NCBI GenBank assembly: GCA_045652765.1
Contig: JAZOLG010000029.1
Location: 1-64,000, forward strand
Length of the DNA stretch: 64,000 nt
Direction of reading: 5' to 3'
Source: UBA1231 sp045652765
GTDB lineage: Bacteria > Bacillota_I > Bacilli_A > ML615J-28 > CAG-313
How positions within the stretch are numbered: position 1 is the first letter of the stretch; every line of letters begins with the position of its first letter. The position numbers and the translations under genes were made by a program. Shown here in pieces: positions 1-7,075 of this stretch. Below the pieces are notes generated by a model that saw only the letters and a list, made by a program, of their open reading frames with translations, did not search any database and was not told the origin of the DNA.

Positions 1-2
1 AA

Positions 3-233
3 GGTAGTAAAAAATCAACTCCATTTGCTGCTCAAATGGCATCTGAAGCTGCTGCGAAAGCTGCACTTGATAATGGTATGCAAAAAGTTGAAGTTACTGT
101 TAAAGGACCTGGTCCAGGACGTGAAGCTGCTATCCGTTCATAACAAGTTGCAGAACTTGATATTACATCTATTCAAGATGTTACACCTGTACCTCATAAC
201 GGATGCCGTCCACCAAAGAGACCTCGTGGATAA
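3..233 (+). CDS. rpsK: 30S ribosomal protein S11, 3' part, with an internal in-frame TAA
   Basis: This is the C-terminal part of ribosomal protein S11, a component of the 30S platform; the 5' end lies outside the window. The frame starting at base 3 reads the hallmark segments KSTPFAAQ, VKGPGPGRE and DVTPVPHNGCRPPKRPRG, ending at TAA 231-233. At 141-143 the same frame holds a TAA where S11 normally has Leu (expected IRALQVAGLD, read IRS-stop-QVAELD). TTA to TAA is one base change, and the codons on either side also differ from consensus. Some 29 well-conserved codons follow the stop without a frameshift, so this is a recent nonsense change, a sequence error, or readthrough. S11 is essential, so error seems most likely. 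It lies directly upstream of rpoA, as in other Firmicutes. Confidence 0.85.
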
Positions 234-284
234 TATTTAATAATCTAATTATTTATAAAATGTTCATTTAAAGGAGGAAAATAA

Positions 285-1394
285 ATGAAACAATTAGATT
301 TTATTACACCTAATCTTGAAATCGATAACGAATATATAACTGACAAAAATTATTGTAAATTATATGTTAAACCTTTAGAAAGAGGTTATGGTCAAACATT
401 AGGTAATTCATTACGGAGAGTGTTATTATCATCACTTCCTGGTGCTGCTGCGGTTGCAGTTTCCATTAATGGTGTCGAACATGAATTTAGCACGGTTCCC
501 GGTGTTAGAGAAGATGTTACTGAAATCATTTTGAATTTAAAAAATGTCGTTTTCACAATTGATGCTGAAAAAGATAAACTTGGAGAGTATGGTGTTGATG
601 GCCGCATATATGAATCAACATTCGTTAAAGAAAACCCTCTAGATAATAATGAAGAAGTCACTATTACAGCTGGTGATATTAATTTAAATTTCCAACAAGT
701 ATTACCTGTAACTGATGCTCCATATATGCCACAAGTTACAGTAGTTAATCCTGATCAACATATTGCAACTTTAGCACCAGGTGCAAAAGTTACAGTAACT
801 ATCAGAATTAGAAAAGGTGTTGGATATGTTAATGCAGATGAAAATAAGATTTTTGCAAAAGAAGGAAATAATAGAATTATTGGTTTAATCCCAATTGATT
901 CAATCTTTACACCTGTTACAAAATGTCGTTATGAAGTTCAAAAAACTCGTCACGAAGATAACTTCAATTGTGATTTATTAACTCTTGAAGTTTGGACAAA
1001 CGGAAGTATCGTTCCTACAGATGCAATCTCACTTGCTGCTGAATTCTTAAGAGAACACTTTGCAGTAATAGTTGGATTAAATGAATATATCAAAGAAAAA
1101 GAATTCATGATTCAAACAGAAGAAAAACCTTCTAATAAGAAATTAGATCAAAAGATCGAAGACTTAGACTTATCAGTTCGTTCTTATAACTGTTTAAAAC
1201 GTGCAAACATTAACACTGTTGGTGAATTAACACAAAAAACAGAAGAAGAAATGATGAAGGTTCGTAATCTTGGACGTAAGTCATTAAAAGAAGTTGTTCA
1301 AAAGTTAAATGAAATCGGATTAAATTTAAAAAATTCTGAAGGTTTAAGTTTTGATGATGATGATGAAGATGAATTCTTCGACGAAGAAAACTAA
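285..1394 (+). CDS. rpoA: DNA-directed RNA polymerase alpha subunit
   Basis: RNA polymerase alpha subunit, which dimerises to start core assembly and contacts promoter UP elements and activators. The N-terminal domain shows PLERGYG and LGNSLRRVLLSSLPGAA (about residues 30-56). The C-terminal domain shows LDLSVRSYNCLKRANINTV and KVRNLGRKSLKEV (about 293-345). At 369 aa it is longer than the roughly 314 aa of B. subtilis. The extra length comes from about 35 residues inside the N-terminal domain (around 100-145) and a strongly acidic tail of Asp/Glu/Phe at the C terminus. An AAAGGAGGA site precedes the ATG. It lies between rpsK and rplQ, the standard order. Confidence 0.98.
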   Translation: MKQLDFITPNLEIDNEYITDKNYCKLYVKPLERGYGQTLGNSLRRVLLSSLPGAAAVAVSINGVEHEFSTVPGVREDVTEIILNLKNVVFTIDAEKDKLGEYGVDGRIYESTFVKENPLDNNEEVTITAGDINLNFQQVLPVTDAPYMPQVTVVNPDQHIATLAPGAKVTVTIRIRKGVGYVNADENKIFAKEGNNRIIGLIPIDSIFTPVTKCRYEVQKTRHEDNFNCDLLTLEVWTNGSIVPTDAISLAAEFLREHFAVIVGLNEYIKEKEFMIQTEEKPSNKKLDQKIEDLDLSVRSYNCLKRANINTVGELTQKTEEEMMKVRNLGRKSLKEVVQKLNEIGLNLKNSEGLSFDDDDEDEFFDEEN

Positions 1395-1417
1395 AATAGA
1401 TAAAGGAGATTATTAAT

Positions 1418-1783
1418 ATGTCAATGGGCTATCGCACATTTGGTCGTAAAGCTTCTCAAAGAAAAGCTATGTTCCGCGACCTAGTAACTGATTTAATTAT
1501 TAATGGTCGAATTGAAACAACTGAAGCAAAAGCAAAAGATTTAAGATCTGTTGCTGACAAAATGGTAACTCTTGGTAAAAAAGGTACACTTGCTGCACGT
1601 CGCCAAGCTGCTAGATTCGTTCGTTTTGAAAAAGCTGAAGATGGTCAATTTGCTATTCAAAAGTTATTCAATGAAATCGCTCCTAAATATCAAGACCGTA
1701 ATGGTGGATATACACGCGTGTTAAAATTAGAACCACGTCGTGGAGATGCCGCTTCAATGGCAATCATTGAATTCGTAGAATAA
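1418..1783 (+). CDS. rplQ: 50S ribosomal protein L17
   Basis: Large-subunit ribosomal protein L17, 121 aa, the normal bacterial length. The start reads MGYRTFGRKASQRKAMFRDLVTDLI, close to the family consensus, and the end carries the typical GGYTRVLKLEPRRGDAA segment. AAAGGAGAT precedes the ATG. It is the last gene of the rpsK-rpoA-rplQ unit and is followed by a strong palindromic terminator, so the downstream ecf genes are transcribed separately here. Confidence 0.98.
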   Translation: MSMGYRTFGRKASQRKAMFRDLVTDLIINGRIETTEAKAKDLRSVADKMVTLGKKGTLAARRQAARFVRFEKAEDGQFAIQKLFNEIAPKYQDRNGGYTRVLKLEPRRGDAASMAIIEFVE

Positions 1784-1793
1784 TTGATAAAAT

Positions 1794-1821
1794 AAAGTCT
1801 AGACAATTGTCTAGACTTTTT
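1794..1821 (+). terminator. Rho-independent terminator after rplQ
   Basis: A perfect palindrome with arms AAAGTCTAGACAA and TTGTCTAGACTTT, followed by T residues, lies 10 bases after the rplQ stop codon. Confidence 0.9.
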
Positions 1822-1830
1822 GTTATATTA

Positions 1831-1860
1831 TTTACATAAAAAAATTATATATGGTATAAT
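1831..1860 (+). promoter_or_regulatory. Promoter of the GNAT gene
   Basis: TTTACA and TATAAT are separated by 18 bases, ending 16 bases before the ATG, with GAGGTGAT between them and the start. Confidence 0.7.
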
Positions 1861-1876
1861 AAGCTGAGGTGATAAT

Positions 1877-2392
1877 ATGAAAATAACTTTAGAAACAGAA
1901 AGATTAACATTAAGACCATTTGAAAAAACAGATAGCTATCAAATGTTTCATAACTGGGCAAGTGATCCTGAAGTTACTAAATATATGACCTGGAATCCTC
2001 ATGAATCAATAGAAACAACAAAAAAGATTATTGAAATGTGGATTGAAGAATATCAAAAAGTAGAAAGAATTAATTTCGCAATTGTATTAAAAAGTACAAA
2101 TGAACTAATTGGTGGAATAGATGTTTGTGGTTATATAGAAGGAACACCTGTTATAGGATATGTACTATCTAGAAAATATTGGAATCATGGTTATATGACT
2201 GAGGCAGGTTTAGAAGTTATTAAATTTTTAAAATCACTGGGTTATAATAAAATAAAGATAGATGCAGTCATAGAAAATATAGGAAGTAACAAAGTAATTC
2301 AAAAACTTGGTGGTAAACTTATTAACCAAAAAGAAGAATATTTTGAAAATAAAAAACAAAAATTTATCATTAATGAATATTTAGTACAATAA
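1877..2392 (+). CDS. GNAT family N-acetyltransferase (RimJ/RimL type)
   Basis: An acetyl-CoA-dependent N-acetyltransferase of the RimJ/RimL branch (171 aa). It begins with the family pattern LETERLTLRPF and has a central strand-helix stretch IGYVLSRKYWNHGYMTEAG that forms the acetyl-CoA site (about 92-110). Near the C terminus is the NIGSNKVIQKLGG segment typical of this group. The substrate cannot be read from sequence. GAGGTGAT sits 5 bases before the ATG and a promoter lies just upstream. It is part of an insertion between rplQ and ecfA1, two genes that are usually close neighbours. Confidence 0.9.
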   Translation: MKITLETERLTLRPFEKTDSYQMFHNWASDPEVTKYMTWNPHESIETTKKIIEMWIEEYQKVERINFAIVLKSTNELIGGIDVCGYIEGTPVIGYVLSRKYWNHGYMTEAGLEVIKFLKSLGYNKIKIDAVIENIGSNKVIQKLGGKLINQKEEYFENKKQKFIINEYLVQ

Positions 2393-2471
2393 TAATTATA
2401 TAACTTGAATATAATAATAATAATAATATGTTATAATAAGATATAATAAGAATTTCAAAAGGGGTTATTTT

Positions 2472-3200
2472 ATGAAAAAATTATTTTTTTCAATGTTATT
2501 AATAATGTTATTTAGTTTAACTTCATGTACTAAACAAAGTAGAGATAAACAAAATAATGATAATAACAATAATAATTTGAATGATGATGAAATTATTTAT
2601 GAATGCGGTGGTGCATTTAGTGGATTTATTTTTAATTCGTTTTCTGAAGCCAAACAAATATATAATCAAAAAATAAGTTCAGACAGCCGAGGAGATTTAA
2701 TATTATTAGATTTAGATCAATATGGTTTTTATACAGAAGGCGGAATTAGTTTATTTTTCGCAAAAAAGAAGGAAAATACAAATCAACTATATTCAACTGA
2801 TGTTTCTATTGCTGATGTTATTTATAGTGTAGGATGGAGTTATGAATTTGCAACTAATAATGATGAAAGAGTAAATAACAAAAATAAAATATTAATAGAA
2901 GCAGAATACTATGAACGTATTCCATCATATAATGTTAACGAATATGATATTCAATTACGTGCATATGGTGAAAAATATATTGAAAATGGTGAAGAAATAA
3001 TATTCAATGGAATATCAGAAGTTCGAAACAGTTATCAACTGCCAAGACTATATAGTACAGATGTACCATTGTACTTTGGAATTTTTGATATAAGTTATCA
3101 AGATGAAGTTTATGCATCCTTTACATTTTATTGTGATGAAAATAGTATTGAGTATGCACAAGAACTTATACTAAATAATATTGTTATTCTACATAGATGA
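2472..3200 (+). CDS. Lipoprotein of unknown function
   Basis: I do not recognise a family. The N terminus is a lipoprotein signal peptide: two Lys, a hydrophobic run, and the lipobox LTSC with Cys at residue 19, so the mature protein should be anchored to the outer face of the membrane. A low-complexity Asn/Asp linker (residues about 28-40) follows, coded by AAT/GAT repeats, then a folded domain of about 200 residues rich in aromatic residues and beta-type sequence. An AAGGGG site precedes the ATG. It sits with the GNAT gene in the insert between rplQ and ecfA1. Confidence 0.75.
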   Translation: MKKLFFSMLLIMLFSLTSCTKQSRDKQNNDNNNNNLNDDEIIYECGGAFSGFIFNSFSEAKQIYNQKISSDSRGDLILLDLDQYGFYTEGGISLFFAKKKENTNQLYSTDVSIADVIYSVGWSYEFATNNDERVNNKNKILIEAEYYERIPSYNVNEYDIQLRAYGEKYIENGEEIIFNGISEVRNSYQLPRLYSTDVPLYFGIFDISYQDEVYASFTFYCDENSIEYAQELILNNIVILHR

Positions 3201-3394
3201 GGATACATATATGAGACCTAAAAATAAATATATATAATTATAATTTATCTTCGTTTGAATCTGTAGAAAATAATTTCTTAAATAATCAATATCTCAGAAT
3301 TAATAATTTATATGATTAAAAGTGATGTGAATGTGGATATAGTGTTAAGGTTTATTAACATTTAATAGTAATGGTAATATAGAATATAAAGCTT
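3201..3394 (+). other. Intergenic stretch with possible gene relic
   Basis: About 190 AT-rich bases without a usable frame. At 3326-3358 one forward frame reads CECGYSVKVY directly after a stop and before another stop. This resembles the CxCG metal-binding knuckles of other exported proteins in the window, so the stretch may be the eroded end of a related lipoprotein gene. This is inference from a very short match. Confidence 0.25.
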
Positions 3395-3426
3395 AAAACA
3401 GAAAACAATTTGTTTTCTGTTTTTTC
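3395..3426 (+). terminator. Rho-independent terminator before ecfA1
   Basis: The arms AAAACAGAAAACA and TGTTTTCTGTTTT are followed by a T run. Confidence 0.85.
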
Positions 3427-3432
3427 ATTTAT

Positions 3433-3461
3433 TTGCATTATTCTTGATTTAATGGTAAAAT
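3433..3461 (+). promoter_or_regulatory. Promoter of the ecf operon
   Basis: TTGCAT and TAAAAT are separated by 17 bases, 29 bases before the ecfA1 start. It lies after a terminator, so the operon needs its own promoter. Confidence 0.6.
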
Positions 3462-3490
3462 ATATAGTATTAAAATAATAAGGTGATAAT

Positions 3491-4288
3491 ATGAAAATAG
3501 AATTTAAAAATGTATCTTTTCATTATCCAAATGAATCGGATGTTTTAAAAAACGTTTCATTTATTATTGAATCAGGACAGATGACATCAATAATTGGCCA
3601 CAATGGTAGCGGTAAGTCAACACTTGCTAAACTTATCATGGGATTAATTGAACCAACTAGCGGTGAGATATATATAGATGATGTCTTGCTGAATGAATCA
3701 TCTATTCAAAGTATTCGTAATAAAATGGGAATTATATTTCAAAATCCAGATAATCAATTTGTTGGTGTAACTGTAAAGGATGATATCGCATTTGGTCTTG
3801 AAAATAAAAATATTGAAAGAACTAAGATGTTAGAACTAATTGATGAGTATTCAAAACTTGTAAAGATGGATTCATTCTTAGAAAGTAATCCAGAGAACTT
3901 AAGTGGTGGTCAAAAACAAAGAGTAGCAATTGCCGGTGTTCTTGCAATGAACACTGAATGTGTTATTTTCGATGAAGCAACTTCTATGCTAGACCCCATT
4001 GGAGTTAAAGAAATCAACGAAACGATGAAAATGCTCAAAAAAACGGCCTTAAAAACGATTATAAGCATTACTCATAACATTGAAGAAACTTTATACAGTG
4101 AGAAGGTATTAGTATTAAATAATGGAGTATTAGTATTAACAGGAACACCAAAAGAAGTTTTATTAAATATTGATGTTTTAAATCTAGCTGGACTTGATAC
4201 TTTAGAAAGTGTAAAATTAATAAATATTTTAAAAGGTGAAAATAAAGACATTGAGGAAGCACTATGGAAATTAACTTTCGAAATGTAA
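3491..4288 (+). CDS. ecfA1: Energy-coupling factor transporter ATPase EcfA1
   Basis: One of two ATPases that power ECF-type vitamin and metal uptake transporters together with EcfT and exchangeable S components. The 265 aa protein has Walker A GHNGSGKST (about 36-44), the Q-loop region IIFQNPDNQFVG, signature LSGGQKQR (about 137-144) and Walker B VIFDEATSMLD (about 157-167). QNPDNQ is typical of EcfA1. AAGGTGAT lies 5 bases before the ATG. It overlaps ecfA2 by 25 bases, which suggests translational coupling. No S component is in the window, so the solute is not defined here. Confidence 0.95.
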   Translation: MKIEFKNVSFHYPNESDVLKNVSFIIESGQMTSIIGHNGSGKSTLAKLIMGLIEPTSGEIYIDDVLLNESSIQSIRNKMGIIFQNPDNQFVGVTVKDDIAFGLENKNIERTKMLELIDEYSKLVKMDSFLESNPENLSGGQKQRVAIAGVLAMNTECVIFDEATSMLDPIGVKEINETMKMLKKTALKTIISITHNIEETLYSEKVLVLNNGVLVLTGTPKEVLLNIDVLNLAGLDTLESVKLINILKGENKDIEEALWKLTFEM

Positions 4289-5121
4289 ATTTTACTTATG
4301 ATGCTAAGTCAAAACTTGAAACTTTAAAAAATATTAATTTAACAATTTCTAAAAGTGGAGAATTTATTTCTATATTAGGCCACACTGGAAGCGGCAAGTC
4401 AACTTTAGTTCAACTTATGAATGCACTAATTATCCCAACATCCGGAAACCTTACTATTTTAAATAATGAAATTAAAACCAAAAAACAAAAAAATAAAAAT
4501 TTAAAAGAAATAAGAAAACAAATTGGACTTGTATTCCAATTTCCAGAATATCAATTATTCGAAGAAACTGTTTTAAAAGATGTAATGTTTGGACCAATGA
4601 ATTTTGGCAAAACAAAAGAAGAAGCAAAAGAAATAGCTATTAAAACATTAAAAGAGTTAAATGTTGATGAATCATTATTTGAAAAATCACCATTTAATTT
4701 AAGTGGTGGCCAAAAAAGGAAAGTAGCAATTGCTGGAATACTTGCGTCTAACCCAGATGTTCTAATATTAGATGAACCAACCGTTGGACTAGATCCAGTT
4801 GGTAGAAAAGAATTATTAGAACTTTTAAAGCATATTCATGATACGACTAATAAAACAATAATCTTAATCACTCATGATATGAATGTTGTAACAAATTATA
4901 CAAAAAGAACGCTGGTCTTGAATAATGGCGAACTAGTTTACGATGGAACTACTAAAGAATTATTTCAAAATTATAAAAAGTTAGAATATTATAATTTAGA
5001 TTTACCATATATATCTAAGATAGCTTTAAAACTAAAAGAACAAAATTTAATAGAATTTAATAAACTACCTTTAACTTTAGAAGAATTGCATAATATGATC
5101 AAGGAGTCAGAACATGAATAA
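4264..5121 (+). CDS. ecfA2: Energy-coupling factor transporter ATPase EcfA2
   Basis: The second ATPase of the shared ECF module (285 aa). It has Walker A GHTGSGKST (about 37-45), the Q-loop LVFQFPEYQLFEETV characteristic of EcfA2, signature NLSGGQKRK and Walker B VLILDEPTVGLD (about 164-175). GAGGAA precedes the ATG inside the end of ecfA1, and the gene overlaps ecfT by 8 bases. The order ecfA1-ecfA2-ecfT-truA is the conserved Firmicutes order. Confidence 0.95.
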   Translation: MEINFRNVNFTYDAKSKLETLKNINLTISKSGEFISILGHTGSGKSTLVQLMNALIIPTSGNLTILNNEIKTKKQKNKNLKEIRKQIGLVFQFPEYQLFEETVLKDVMFGPMNFGKTKEEAKEIAIKTLKELNVDESLFEKSPFNLSGGQKRKVAIAGILASNPDVLILDEPTVGLDPVGRKELLELLKHIHDTTNKTIILITHDMNVVTNYTKRTLVLNNGELVYDGTTKELFQNYKKLEYYNLDLPYISKIALKLKEQNLIEFNKLPLTLEELHNMIKESEHE

Positions 5122-6082
5122 GATAGCTTTTGGTCAATATTATCATACAAATAGTCCAATACATAGAATGGACTCAAGAATTAAAATAATCATTACAATT
5201 TTATTTATGGCATCAATATTTATTGTGCCAACAAATAATTTTATTCTTTTAAGTTTGCTTTTCTTGTTAGCTATTATAGTGATACTTTTAACAAGAGTAC
5301 CACTTGGAAGATATTTAGGTAGTTTAAAACAAATTGTTTTCTTGCTGTTGTTTTCTTTTGCATTTCAAGTATTATTTACAACATCAGGTGAACTTCTCTA
5401 TACTGTTTCTAATAAACTAACATATATAAATATCGCAATTAGTATTGCAGCAGTAATAATATATATATTTATTAAGAGATATCTACCATTTAGAATAATA
5501 TGGTTCATTATCTTAATTTGTGGAATTATTTATTTATTACAATACCCAATATATGGTAAAGTATTAACTAGTTATAATATTTATATATATAGTCAAGGGC
5601 TTTTAAATGGATCATTTATAATATACCGAGTATTAGTTTTAATTATGTTCACAACAGTTTTAACATTAACTACAAAACCTACAGATTTAAATAATGGATT
5701 AGATTCGCTTTTATCACCACTGGAAAAACTACATATTAAAACAAGTGTTTTTACGATGATGATATCTATTGCGTTAAGATTTATACCAACACTTTTTTTA
5801 GAAGCTGATAAAATTTTAAAAGCTCAAGCATCACGTGGTGTTGATTTTAGCGAGTCAAAACTTAAAGAAAAGATCGTACAAATTGTCTCTTTATTAGTAC
5901 CAATGTTTATTGTCTCATTCAAAAGAGCTGAAGATCTTGCTGTAGCAATGGAATCTAGAGGTTATATTCCAGGCGAAAAACGTAGTAAATTAAATGTATT
6001 AAAGATTAGATTTAGCGATATTTTATGGCTTATATTATTTGTTTTAGTAATATCAGGACTAATTATTTATAGGGTGATATAA
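5114..6082 (+). CDS. ecfT: Energy-coupling factor transporter transmembrane protein EcfT
   Basis: The membrane scaffold that couples EcfA1/EcfA2 to the S components. It starts with the family pattern FGQYYHTNSPIHRMDSRIKI and carries both coupling-helix motifs, QASRG (about 236-240) and ESRGYIPG (about 278-285). It has about eight hydrophobic segments. At 322 aa it is longer than the usual 265 or so; the surplus lies at about residues 95-155 and contains about two or three extra hydrophobic segments. The stop overlaps the truA start by one base (TAATG). Confidence 0.93.
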   Translation: MNKIAFGQYYHTNSPIHRMDSRIKIIITILFMASIFIVPTNNFILLSLLFLLAIIVILLTRVPLGRYLGSLKQIVFLLLFSFAFQVLFTTSGELLYTVSNKLTYINIAISIAAVIIYIFIKRYLPFRIIWFIILICGIIYLLQYPIYGKVLTSYNIYIYSQGLLNGSFIIYRVLVLIMFTTVLTLTTKPTDLNNGLDSLLSPLEKLHIKTSVFTMMISIALRFIPTLFLEADKILKAQASRGVDFSESKLKEKIVQIVSLLVPMFIVSFKRAEDLAVAMESRGYIPGEKRSKLNVLKIRFSDILWLILFVLVISGLIIYRVI

Positions 6083-6828
6083 TGCGATATAAAATGATTG
6101 TACAATATGATGGAAGTTGTTTTCATGGTTTTCAACGACAACTAGGTTATAATTCAGTCCAAGAAACGTTAGAAAAAACTTTAACAGAAATACTAAAAAC
6201 CGAAGTAGTAATTAAAAGTGCGGGAAGAACCGATGCAGGAGTTCATTCACTTGGTCAAGTTGTTCATTTTGATAGTCCACAACTAGTTCCTGAAAAGAAT
6301 CTAAAAAAGATTACAAATAAAAAAGTTTACCCTAATATATATATAAAAGATGTTGAATATGTTGACGATAATTTTCATTCTAGAATTTCTGCAGTAAAAA
6401 AAGAATATCGTTACTATGTTTCTATAAATGAATATTCACCATTTAAATCAAAATATGTCCACTATTTTCATAATCGTATCGATATTGAAAAAATCAAAGA
6501 AGCTATGACATATATTGTAGGTACTCATGATTTTAAATCTTTTTCCAAAAACCATGTTATAAAAAACACTGTGCGAACTATTGAGTTATTTGAATTAAAT
6601 GTCACAGATGGTATTTTAGAATTTAGAATTATTGGTAATGGTTTTATGTATAATATGGTACGTATTATTATTGCGTTAATGCTAAAAGTCGGTGAAGGAA
6701 AATTTGAACCTGGGTATATTAAAGAAGTCTTAGAAGGAAGAGATAGAAAATATGCGCCTTACGTTGCGCCACCACAAGGTTTATATTTGTGGAAAGTATA
6801 TTATAATGAAAAAAAGGAAACTATTTAG
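6082..6828 (+). CDS. truA: tRNA pseudouridine(38-40) synthase TruA
   Basis: Converts uridines 38-40 of the tRNA anticodon arm to pseudouridine. The 248 aa protein has the catalytic motif AGRTDAGVHSLGQVVHF with the nucleophilic Asp at residue 51. It also has the family segments FHGFQRQ near the start and GNGFMYNMVRII (about 190-201). Its start overlaps the ecfT stop. In many Firmicutes truA is followed by rplM-rpsI; here it is followed by a terminator and unrelated genes. Confidence 0.96.
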   Translation: MRYKMIVQYDGSCFHGFQRQLGYNSVQETLEKTLTEILKTEVVIKSAGRTDAGVHSLGQVVHFDSPQLVPEKNLKKITNKKVYPNIYIKDVEYVDDNFHSRISAVKKEYRYYVSINEYSPFKSKYVHYFHNRIDIEKIKEAMTYIVGTHDFKSFSKNHVIKNTVRTIELFELNVTDGILEFRIIGNGFMYNMVRIIIALMLKVGEGKFEPGYIKEVLEGRDRKYAPYVAPPQGLYLWKVYYNEKKETI

Positions 6829-6840
6829 TTTCCTTTTTTT
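6811..6840. terminator. Bidirectional terminator between truA and the reverse small gene
   Basis: The hairpin arms AAAGGAAACTA and TAGTTTCCTTT contain the truA stop codon. It has A-rich and T-rich flanks, so it can work for both the forward truA transcript and the reverse small gene. Confidence 0.85.
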
Positions 6841-6986
6841 TGTTTCTTGTGTAATTCTCTTAAAATATATTCATCATATTTTAATAACGACATTCTTTTT
6901 TCACTAACATCAATGTTTTCACTAATTTCAAAACTAAAGTTAGGCTTTTTGATGTTTCTTTTCATGATATCACTTTCTTTTTGCAT
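6825..6986 (-). CDS. Small hypothetical protein, 53 aa
   Basis: I recognise no family. The frame could be extended to 7040, but the ATG at 6986 is preceded by AAAGGTG at a good distance, so I chose it; a second ATG (6968) follows six codons later. Upstream on the reverse strand TTTACA and TTTAAT are 17 bases apart, a plausible promoter. The 53 residues are charged, with an RNIKKPNFSFEISENIDVSEKR middle and a Lys-rich end, no membrane segment and no Cys. It ends at the terminator shared with truA. A designed layout (promoter, RBS, shared terminator) favours a real gene. Confidence 0.5.
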   Translation of the reverse strand: MQKESDIMKRNIKKPNFSFEISENIDVSEKRMSLLKYDEYILRELHKKQKKGN

Positions 6987-7024
6987 AAAACACCTTTCAT
7001 AAATTAAACATTTATTTTTTTCGC

Positions 7025-7052
7025 TTGTAAAAAGAGACAAATATGTTATAAT
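7025..7052 (+). promoter_or_regulatory. Promoter of the chimeric binding-protein gene
   Basis: TTGTAA and TATAAT are 16 bases apart, with TG one base before the -10 box, 24 bases before the start codon. Confidence 0.6.
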
Positions 7053-7075
7053 AAACTAAACAAAAGGAGGTAACT

